DNA of 64,000 bases from Acephala macrosclerotiorum (Eukaryota; Ascomycota; Leotiomycetes; Helotiales; Mollisiaceae), in assembly GCA_014904845.1 (NCBI GenBank), contig MU119416.1, positions 1-64,000 on the forward strand. Reading direction: 5' to 3'. Every line of letters begins with the position of its first letter. The stretch's first letter is position 1. The position numbers were made by a program, and so were the translations under genes. The notes below the pieces were generated by a model. The model searched no databases. It saw only the letters and a list, made by a program, of their open reading frames with translations, and was not told the origin of the DNA. This document shows positions 54,798 through 64,000 of this stretch, piece after piece.

Positions 54798-57700
54798 TCA
54801 TTGTCCTCTATCGCGCCCTCTTCTTCGGAAGAAGTCCATCACTTTCCTTGCTGCTCCGCTGCTACCGGCATGATCGGAATGTGTTGGTCCGTATCCGTTG
54901 TTGGCCTCCTGTTCATATGCCTCAGTGAACTTGCGGTTGTTCTTCTGAAGAACGCCTCTGGCGCTGCTCCGTGACTGTCCGGTTGTCTGTCTTCGCGGCC
55001 CATCGTTGTACGAGTTGAATCCTTCCGGGTACACAGCTTTCCTGGCTTGGATGGTTTCGTTGAGAGAGGACTCAGATTCGGTGTTCAAGGCTGACTCGCC
55101 TTGGCGGAAGTTCATAGGAGGAAGGAATTGCTGTGGTGCGCCAGACGAGACTCCTCGGGGGTTGTACCGAGCTTGAGCTGGGCTAGAGGTATTGCCAGCT
55201 CTTCGCTCGTATCGAGGACTGTCACGGTTGCGATCATAGACGCCGTCGGAGGTGTAAGGTTGAGTAGCTGTGGCACCACTGACGTTGCGGCTTTCGGCTG
55301 TTCGAGCAGTCTGGGGTGGAGGAGTGAAGGCATCACGACTATCGTAGTCGCCGTAATTGCTGGGAGGTGCGCCTGGGGTTCCATATTCCTTACCAATACC
55401 AATTGCTTTTAGCGAAAATGAGGGAATGAGAGAGAATCGTCGTGGCTTGTCCTGAAGAGTGGTGGTTTGTGATCCACCAGTTATACTTCCACTTCGCTTC
55501 TTGCCAAAGCCAAAAGATATCGAACGACGAGAATCTATGGACTGACGAGGAGAGTCGTGGGCAACGGCGCCAGACATGCTGACAGGGGGGTACTTCTTCG
55601 TCTTCTCTGGCTTTTCCTGCTGCTCAGGGTTCCGCTTTCCACCGAAAAGTGAATTTGTTCTGCTGAAGATGCCACCAATCGTGTTCGATCTCTTGTGACC
55701 TTTGTCAGAGGCAGCGGCTGTTCCTTCAGGGAAACCAGCGACTCGTGCAAACTTTGCCGGAATCTGTTGGCCAGAACTCGTACTGGGATAGCCAAATTCT
55801 GCTTGGTCTTGGTCCATCATGGGCGCTGAGATGTTGTAATTAGTGCCGTTCTTTGGTTGCGTCATGCGACCTTGGGCGTTGGTTCCAGCTACGCTGGGTG
55901 GTGCGGGCTGGCTGTACGAACCTCGATCTCTTAATGCCAATGAGCCAGATTTACTGCCTGTGGACGTCATGGAACCGCCGGTGGTTGGTCGTGTCACGGC
56001 CGAGACAGGTGGAGGTGCGTGTGCTGTCATGTAGTTAGTATCGGAGGCGGATCGAGGAACATCACGACCAGGTCGCGTAGGTGGTGGCATGCCTTGCTGT
56101 CGAGAAGACGAAACTGATGGACGTCTACCTTGAGGGTACTGGGAACCCGGTGGATCTTTTGGTAATGGCTTCTCTGTTGAAACCTGTCTCCTGGTTGTTG
56201 GCTGAGTAGATTGAACCTCAACTGGACCTTGGCTTCCGGCTCTGGCTCTTGTCCTTGACCCTGACACTACCGGTGCTGGAGCGGCAGCGGCCGACGTCGA
56301 TGGCTCTCCACGCTGTGTTTGAGAACGAGGGGCAACATATTCAACCTGCACTGTTCTGCGCTTGTTGTCCTTCGATGGCTTGGGGTGTGTTTCTGCAACC
56401 TCAGGATCAACATGACCATGCTTTCTGCCCAATTCACCAGGTGCAGTCTGTTTCGAGGACTTAGACGCTTCTCTAACCGAGGCACTTCTTCCAAGTAAGG
56501 GACCACTTTCTTCCTCTTCTGAAGCAACAGTGGTGGTAGCGACGTCTTTGCTCGTGGTCGTTGTGCTGGTGATGAAGCCAACAACATGGGAGTATTCGCT
56601 CAGCCAGCTATGTCTGGCAACCTCAAACAGGTCCGCGCGCTTTCTTGGGTCGGGAACGAGGATTCGGCGAAGGAGATCTCGGGCGTGGGGTGTTACATAT
56701 TCGGGAAAGGTGAGAGGAGTGGAGACAATATATTTGTAGAGTAGGTTGATGTTGTCGCCCTCGGGGTTGGCTGGGTCGTCATCGAAAGGAAGGTAGCCTG
56801 CGAGCATAGCATACTATGTAATGTTAGCGAATACCACAAGCCAAGGGACCATAGATGAGTGTTAGAGCGGTAGGCTGCGAAGCGCTAGCTCCAAGATTGT
56901 TTGTCTCGTGGAAGACGCCCAAGATATAAATATTCTGTACGTACCAAAATGACACCACAGCTCCAGACGTCTACCTTGCGACCAGTGTATAACGAGTCAC
57001 TGACAACAAGCTCTGGAGCTGCATAACAAGGACTACCGCAGCTAGTCTGCATCAGATCACCTCTTCTGTGACCACCTTCCAGGATCTTATCGAGCTCCAT
57101 CCGCTTGACGAAATCCCTACTTGAGAGGTTGTACTCAATCTCGTCTCCTAACTCGTCGTCAGGATTGAAGGTATTGGCGAACCCGAAGTCGGTAATGATT
57201 ATGTTTCGGTTGCGATCCAACAGCAGATTCTCTAGCTTCAAATCTCGGTGAACAATGCCCTTCTTGTGCAAATATCCAACACCGGAGACGAGTTGTGCGA
57301 ACAGGCGTCGAGCTGCTTGATCCTTCAGATATCGGTGGTTGAGAATGTAGTCGAATAGCTCTCCTCCAGAAGCATACTCCAATATCAACCCAATCTGCTT
57401 GGGAGTTTCCACCATTTCGTGAAGGTGAACAATGTTAGGATGTGATATCTCGCGGAGGATGGAAATCTCTCGATAGATCTTCGCAAGTCTGGTAGGATTC
57501 GTGCCAACGCTGTCTCTTCGAATGAGCTTGATGGCGACCTGAAAGTTATTAGTTTGTAATCTCAGTGCCTCCAAAACCATGCTCACCTGTACGCCACCCT
57601 CTTGTTTCCACCCCATTTTGACTTTCCCAAACTCTCCCTCACCCAAGGTATTACCAAGGAAGTATTCGCCAAATTTGGTGCTCTTCTCTCTGGTGCTTGT

Positions 57701-58651
57701 GCTAGCAGCATGATCGTGCCGACTTCTGCTTCCTCCACGACCGGTATCATCCACTCCTTCGCTAGGTACCACGGCCAGTTGACCAGGTCCTGCTCGTTGT
57801 GATGCTGGCGAAGATGGTATAGCCTCTGCCATTCGCTCACGTTCTCTTTCAATATCGACCTCGGGCTTGCTGATAACCACTCGATTCAATACCTCGCTTG
57901 CTTCCCTTGATGGACCTTCAGACCATTGTCCTCCAGAATTACTGGCCGTAGCCATTGCTTGTCGTTGCACCGCAGATGCAGATGCGGAAGATCTAGGTTC
58001 TCGACTGCTGCTTGGTCGATGTGGCAAGGCGTCCCCTGGAGCTTGCTGAGCTCTTCTCCTAGCTCGAGAAACAGCATTTGCAGCAGCTACAGCAGGATCC
58101 TCAGCTCCTCCATTCGGTTGTTGTGTATTCCCATTACTTCGCTGTCTATCTACCCTATCTTGTGATCCATCACCTGTTGCAGCGCGTGGAGAATTCGAAG
58201 ATTCGCTGTGGCCGGTTCTTCGAGATCGATCTGCGGTTGCAGCTACAGCATGTGCAGCGTTCCGATTAGATGAGGTTCGGGGCGAGACAACTGGCGGAAC
58301 ACCGCGTTGATGATCGCCTGGTGCCATCACTGGATATCCAGTTTGAGCAGGGGATGAGGGCTGATTCGTAGAGCGACCCGTTACCGCAGAGGTCGGGGTG
58401 CTGCCAGACGGAGAGTAATACTGAGTCTGTGATGGATTTGCGGTCGGTGTTGCGCCATTGCCACTGGGTCTTCTCGATGGGCGGCGTGTTGTTGTTGGCG
58501 ACGCGTTGGCTGAGTTTTGTGTATAGTAGCCGTCCCGGGACTGAGATGAGCTGCTGGTGTATGGACGACCCGATGAAGGAGCTGCGACTGGCGAATGTGA
58601 TCCGACTGTGGTTGTTTGATGCGGCTGGGCCTGGAGCGCGGCGGAAGACAT
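54798..58651 (-). CDS. Ser/Thr protein kinase, KIN4-like
   Basis: Three exons, right to left: 57587-58651, 56945-57538, 54798-56813; 1224 residues, introns 48 and 131 bp. A Ser/Pro/Gln-rich N-terminal tail (1-325) precedes a complete kinase domain: GEGEFGKV (about 339-346), VAIK (356-359), HRDLKLEN (452-459), DFG (472-474), [10 protein letters not shown] (ending about 531), then [14 protein letters not shown] after the second splice. [14 protein letters not shown], with no arginine before the DFG aspartate region, is the KIN4/SNF1-related style. About 50 residues lie between DFG and the activation-segment TSCGSP, longer than in yeast. The 700-residue C-tail is disordered and ends with a basic [12 protein letters not shown] stretch. 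In yeast Kin4 restrains mitotic exit when the spindle is misplaced; that role is inferred here. Confidence 0.92.
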
Positions 58652-61600
58652 TATTTCTTCGACGGTGCGAACGTTGATAATTTTCCTGCTCGCTGTCGAA
58701 CTGGCAAGCCTTGATTCTGCAGGTCGCAGATCCAGTCCTCCAATTCACTTCCTTGTGATAGCGAAATTGATCGCCTGCGTCACCAATGAGACGCTCCTCT
58801 CATGGTGCGGCGCTATTGGCGATGCAGACTTGATGGCAGATTCGCAGATTGTTGGCAGCACGCAGGACTGATAAAAGAAGCCGTCGCAGATGTCGATTGA
58901 GGGCTCGAACAAAAATACGGTACGCGGGTCGAAGGTCGAAGGTCGAACGGGGGCCGGGTCCTGGCTGGCTCTTCTCGATCAGAGCGGGCGGATCACCACA
59001 ACAACAACAACAACCAAGGGGCAACTGTCGCAGAAGCGGGAGATCCGTAGATGGCGGATTGGAGATGCTCTGGCGGTGTTGATGTTGGAGAGAGGCTGAG
59101 AAGGAGCGACTTCGTGGGCGGTCTACGGTTGTGATTGTGCTGGTGTTATCCAGTCAGGAGCGTGTTCTCCAGCGCAAGATTCGATCAATGGTCGACGGTG
59201 CTTGGAGGAGCTGGTAATTTCCTTTCGGGTTAGGCGAAGTTTGAGAGGACAATAGGGGAAAAGCACAGTGCCGTAGCGGCCTTACCAGAATTGTATGTGA
59301 GTGCCTGACGCCCGACGAGGGACAACGAGATCCTGCGCGAATATCGGGTCGGCATTAAAATATTATTATTGAGACGAGGACGGCTTACTGGAACACCAAC
59401 TGTCGTGTCGTGGAGCAATGGAAGCAGGATGACGCTCGAAGGCCACAATGCTCCCGGATAAAGTCGTTCAATGCACAGAAACACCCTCTGCGCCAGTTCG
59501 CGATCTGATATTGTGCTGTGCCTCTCGATACCCCAGAGATGGAGAAGTCCGGTTCGATATAATATTGTGGACGTTCGCACAAAGTATTGATTTGGCTGGC
59601 CCGATGGGATGATCTCACGTCTGGCTTTTGGCTTTTGGCTTTCGGCCTCTTCCAAATCTGAGAACAATGACGGCCGCACTTGGATCGATATCGATGCGGC
59701 TTGGTGGTGGTGCTGGGAGAGGTGTGCTGTCGAGTTGGGAAAGGATATCGCCCTCGAATTCCCCTTGATGAATACCTCAATGGCCTTCCAACTGAGGAAT
59801 TGACTGCGAACAAAAGACGCAGATTCACGGTGAATCGAGTCAGAAAGGAGGAAGAATCTTCTCAAATGCTACGACGGCGTGCTTCATGCATATATTCTGA
59901 TATTGGTACTCGGTATATCCTCCCCATAAAAACCTCCCTACACTACTCGCGCAGACGCAAAGACTCCCAACCTACCAGACTTCTCCTTGTATTCAACAGC
60001 GCGCCGTCTCACCAGACGCGTCTCTCTCTCTCTCCATCCGCGTACAGAGCTCGTCCCGGTCTTCAACCTCTCACATCAGCGAGAAACGGTGCGCTTAAAC
60101 AACAATGGCATAAACATTGTTTACTTGCATTGACGTGGCATCCATCAAGTGCCCCCAGCGCGCCCCCAGCCCTTCCACCACCTGTGGGCGACATCACTCG
60201 CGGCCAGGATCTCCTATGAAACCTGCACGTCTGTTCAGCATCATCGAAGCATAAGTTCACGCCCAGTCTTCTATTCTCCACTTGCGAATCTCTTCACATT
60301 CAAGCACTGCATCGGCAAACACGTCGCGTTGGTCGCAAACTGCCCTCCTACCTTGTTCTAGAACTTCAAACCGCTTCCACCACCCACTTTCAAGCCCATT
60401 CTCACGCCAGAAAATTACATATATTCAACCGAGCCTCCAATTCCTCGTGCGGACGCCCTCACCCGCAGAAGCAATGCTGTCATCCATCCATAAGGCATTG
60501 ACATCGGAAATGAGGCGTTCGTCTGGACATGCAAGTGTTCAAGCACCAATCATATCCCTTACCGTCTGCGAATGGACAGGGCATCCAGCCGAAATGGAGC
60601 ATCATGATCAACTTGGCCCCGGTTGCCAAGAAGCCGACGCTTGGTGAGAGGATCTTCCGTGTTAGATGCTATTTATATATTGATATTTGAGATTTTGATA
60701 TTTGGGAAGTGGAGAGATCTCATCTGAGAGTCAAACAGCGCGAGTTGGGATTTTGGTGAAGTTTCTTCTCTTGGGAATAAGAAGCAGCAAATCGGTATCT
60801 GCAGGCAATATCCTCGGCCCTCTCCACCCCTATTCAACTCCCAATTATCTGTCACCGCTGTCACTGACGCCTCACCGCATCATCATCGTAATGTCAATTC
60901 AACCCAACCTCACCCCACACATTCTCACGAGTCAATCCAACTCGGTGTGACCTCACCATATCTGCCCGTCACCGCTCCCCTTCCCTTCACTTCCCTTCCA
61001 CTTCTCTCCTTCCTTTCACTCACTCTTCGTCTAAAGTTTCTTCTCTTCCCAGTCCCTCCCATTCCTTCGTTTGCCCCCCTCAATCGGCAGCAAAGGTCTA
61101 GATCTAGCCTCACATGCACCTTCCCGGCACCATCCCCTTTCCATCCAAAAACTTCCCAGCTGAACTAATTCTGTACCTGAAGCCAAGCCCTCTCCATCCT
61201 AGTCGCTAGAAGCCCGTCACAAAACGTATCGCGATTTCGTTTGACCGGTGCTTTTCCAGCTTCTTGTGTCCCGGAAAATTTGTTGCGTGAGATGAGATGG
61301 TTTGAGTGTTCATGCAGCGGGCCAAGATGGTGGCGGGTGAGAGAGGATGGATGGAGAAGGTGAGTGAGGATCACACGAAGAGGAAGAGATGGGATGAAGC
61401 TTGAGGTGAAGAAGGAAGGTGAGAAGTTCGGATGAAGAATTTGAGAGATGAGGATTCTATGTTGTGACACCGAGGACCACGGCTTCGGTAGCTCATGACT
61501 TCTCGTGGTTAATAGCCATATGCATCTGCCATGTAACCTCCTTCACATGCATCTGGCCAAACGATCGAGGTAGTTTCCTTCTCAAGTTTCCGAGCTGACA

Positions 61601-62580
61601 TCTTTATCCTGTGTCAGAGAAGCTGGTGGTTTCGAGGTGTGATGCTGCCGATCAGCATATGCAAGATCTAAGCTTAATCTTGCATTCTCGAGTTTGGGGA
61701 AATCGAAATGATGGTCTCAAAGTTTATCACGACCTCAATACACGTTGGGCGGAGAATTTTCCAAGTCAGTTGGCGCATTTTCGAGTTATGAATTGTCCTA
61801 ACCTGCTATTCTCATACGTGGTGCTTCAAAGTCCTGCTCTCAACTCGGACATTTAGTTTGAATGTCCCAACTTCTGAAACCTAAGTACAATCCTTCAAAG
61901 TCCTCACCTCCCTCTTTCTCCACAATCAACCCTTTCCAATTCCCGTCGGATAATTTTCATCCTATCTCTTTAACCCGGATTCTCCCTCTCCTTCTCCAAT
62001 GCAGCTGTAACTTTTCGGCACGATCTTCCGGCAGACACCTTGCAGCATCTCATCTCGTTCTTCAAGTGGCCTTCATCCAATAAAGTTTCAAGTTTTTGCA
62101 GTCCCGATCTCCCGAGACTCTTCCATTCTAGGTAGGAAGCTGCAAAGAGATGCAGGCACTGGCACGCACGTACGTACGTGCCTGAAGAACACATCGTCAA
62201 TTCAGGCACGAGCTTCCCCCTGTCAATTTCTGCGATGGCTTGCAAGTTTCTCATCTCAGAAATTCATCTAGTATTCATTAAATAGAGTTTCGTCCCAACG
62301 GAATCCCGGGCTCTTGGGATTCTGGGAAGTTGCGTGCAAGGTACGGGATGAAAACGTTTTCTTCCGTCCGGATTATTACATTGCATCATCTTCCGTGGAT
62401 GGCTTCCGACATTGTGTATTCTCCTATCTTTTACTAAGATGTGTTCGTTTTGGTACCTAGGTACAACCGAGATGATCAACTCAGGGGTAACAAGAAACAG
62501 AATCACTCGTAGGAAGCCTATCCCTCCCTTGTTAAGCAAGGTAACGACACCTTCAACTTTTGATATACCTACAACTAGTC
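58652..62580. other. Long non-coding region between kinase and GWT1
   Basis: 3.9 kb without a supported gene. It includes the kinase promoter and 5' UTR, a (ggtcgaa)3 run near 58927-58947, a (caa)n run near 58997-59016, a (ggctttt)3 run near 59632-59645, a CT-rich tract at 60960-61080, and a 16-bp palindrome at 62166-62181. A frame of 211 codons at 59230-59865 (-) has no protein-like character. An unrecognised non-coding RNA or a gene with many small exons cannot be excluded. Confidence 0.5.
62166..62181. repeat. 16-bp perfect palindrome GCACGTACGTACGTGC
   Basis: The sequence GCACGTACGTACGTGC equals its own reverse complement, and ggcac and gcctg flank it in near-symmetry. It lies about 400 bp beyond the stop codon of the GWT1-like gene. 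It could form a hairpin or bind a dimeric protein; it could also be chance plus an acgt repeat. Confidence 0.8.
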
Positions 62581-64000
62581 CTACATCTTAATACTCACAT
62601 CATAAACATCCAACCCCACCGCCAACCCCGTCAGCGCCACCGCATACCCCATCAAAATCCCCATCGCCACCGGGCTACTAACATGCAAAGTAGGAACCGT
62701 CAAATTCACCAACCCAGTCCCCAGATTCGCAGCCAAAAAAACCGCCAACCCATTCCTGTTAAAAGCCTCCAAAACTCTACTCGTAGCTCCCTTGTAGACA
62801 TCCTCTTCCTCCTTCCTGGTCAAATGTCCATGTTTATATGCTTGAGGGAAGAAAATCGTTTCTATTAGACAGAAGGCGAGAATTTGGGTGTTGTTGAAAG
62901 CTGCTATCCAGAGGAAGTAGGGGAGGTTTGCTAGGCGGCGGGAGACGTCGAGAGACAGGCCGTAGGAAAAGGATGTTGTGGCTATGAAGAGGAGGATCCA
63001 GATCGAGGACCAGGCGGCTAGTTTGATGAGGAGAGATTTGCGTTGTTTGATTCCAGTTGCTCCTGCTGAACTGTGGCTGGGTAAGATGAACATTCCGGTG
63101 TGTTGGCCTGCGAGGAAGATGGCGAGGTAGCCGAAGAAGCTGAATATTCCTTCGCGGTTTTTGTTGAAAAGGTTTGTTCGTGGTCCTGTTAAGACGAAAG
63201 CCTTGAGATCGGTGAACTCCAATGCTACTTGGTAAACGACCCCCAGAATGATCGCTAGTCCAGCATATGATGGGATGAACTTGAAGGCAGACTGGAAGAG
63301 TGCCATAAACGGTGGCAGAAAGCCCATCGTGAAGAAGAAGTTCCAGTGCACACCATATTCCGTTACGTGCTCCGCGTAATCAAGCCCCTTCACACTGTAC
63401 AGCCTAATAAAGCCTAATACAAGCAGTGGTATCGAATGGCGGAACGACTGGTATAATCTAGTGCTCAGCGGCGTTGTCTTGCCAGAGATCTGCTCCTTCA
63501 GCACCGGTCTCGCAGCAACAACACCTGCGGAGAATACGAACGATCCAACTCCAACATCCATCAACGACGTTCCCCAATTCTCAACCTTTGCGAACCGTCG
63601 AGGAAATATTCGAAAATCGACTGCAAGGATAGCCAGACATGTTACAACGATCATCGCGCCTCGGTAAGTAGTGAGGAAAGGTTTCTTGGGTAGCGGGTTT
63701 GGAGCTTCATCTTTCGACTGCTTTGGCGGTACTTTGGCTTTCTTGGGTGTAGGAGGTTTCGCGAGGGAGTATATGATCGCCACAGGTGCAATGAGGAGGA
63801 TGTTCAGGAGGATAGGAGTATTGGCGTACAAAGTTGTCGCTAGGAGAATGGCACCGATATTGAGGAGGAAATCGACAGCGAATGCGATTGGGGTATATGG
63901 CTTAAAGAAGTTCTGCCGTGATTGCAGAGCTGACCAGAGCACAACTGCTGCCTTTCAATCATTAGCAGGCATCCAGACTTCAAGGGGAGTAACATACTGG
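62581..64000 (-). CDS. GWT1: GPI-anchor inositol acyltransferase (GWT1/PIG-W), 5' end missing
   Basis: Exon 62581-63951 (about 456 residues of the C-terminal part), preceded by an intron (63952-63997; GTATGT donor, GCTAATG branch region, AAAG acceptor) and the last three bases of an upstream exon at the window edge. The protein has many transmembrane helices and clear GWT1/PIG-W hallmarks: [41 protein letters not shown] and [31 protein letters not shown] segments. GWT1 acylates the inositol of GPI precursors in the ER, a step needed before the anchor is added to cell-wall proteins, and is the target of known antifungal inhibitors. The exact acceptor at 63951 is uncertain by a few bases. Confidence 0.93.

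Noticed and set aside
59230..59865. 211-codon minus-strand frame upstream of the kinase
   Set aside because: No hydrophobic or domain pattern, overlapped by other frames of similar length, and crossed by low-complexity repeats.

Overview
The window looks like a piece of a filamentous ascomycete chromosome (Pezizomycotina; a Leotiomycetes-like fungus is my guess, not a demonstrated placement). The evidence is many 43-60 bp GT-AG introns with fungal-type signals, two HET-domain genes, a LaeA-like methyltransferase, a KIN4-type kinase, a GWT1 homologue, and an AT-rich block at the left edge that looks like RIP (repeat-induced point mutation). No rRNA, tRNA, CRISPR array or intact transposon was recognised. 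Exon models were built by hand; where exon lengths are given, they sum to a multiple of three with no internal stop.

Layout. 1-1450 is hypermutated AT-rich DNA, followed by a transition zone to 2.5 kb. 2.5-6.2 kb holds a divergent pair, a SPRY-domain protein (-) and an amidase (+). 6.7-12.2 kb looks like a small secondary-metabolism group: a broken UDP-glycosyltransferase, an O-methyltransferase and a LaeA-like methyltransferase. 13.2-19.7 kb carries small membrane proteins: at least two related signal-peptide/transmembrane proteins, a decayed third copy, a J-domain gene with conflicting frames, and a coiled-coil membrane protein. 21.0-23.9 kb is a seven-exon vacuolar-type Ca2+/H+ exchanger. 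26.3-28.3 kb is a decayed multi-spanning membrane protein gene, and 28.4-30.1 kb an amidohydrolase.

30.9-42.7 kb is a block with a self/non-self recognition flavour: a HeLo/SesA-like N-terminal protein with 64-residue Arg/Ser-rich repeats, a 1205-residue CorA-like membrane protein, a metallo-beta-lactamase-fold protein and a HET protein. 44.5 kb has a small conserved fungal protein. 45.4-51.7 kb is a run of four broken metabolic genes (GH43 glycosidase, phytanoyl-CoA dioxygenase fragment, DOMON/cytochrome b561, flavin monooxygenase), followed by a second HET gene at 52-53.9 kb. 54.8-58.7 kb encodes the KIN4-like kinase. About 3.9 kb of non-coding DNA leads to the GWT1 gene, which runs off the right edge.

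Overall, housekeeping genes (exchanger, kinase, GWT1) are intact and multi-exonic, while the accessory intervals between them carry HET-type genes, a small methyltransferase group and a high density of pseudogenes.
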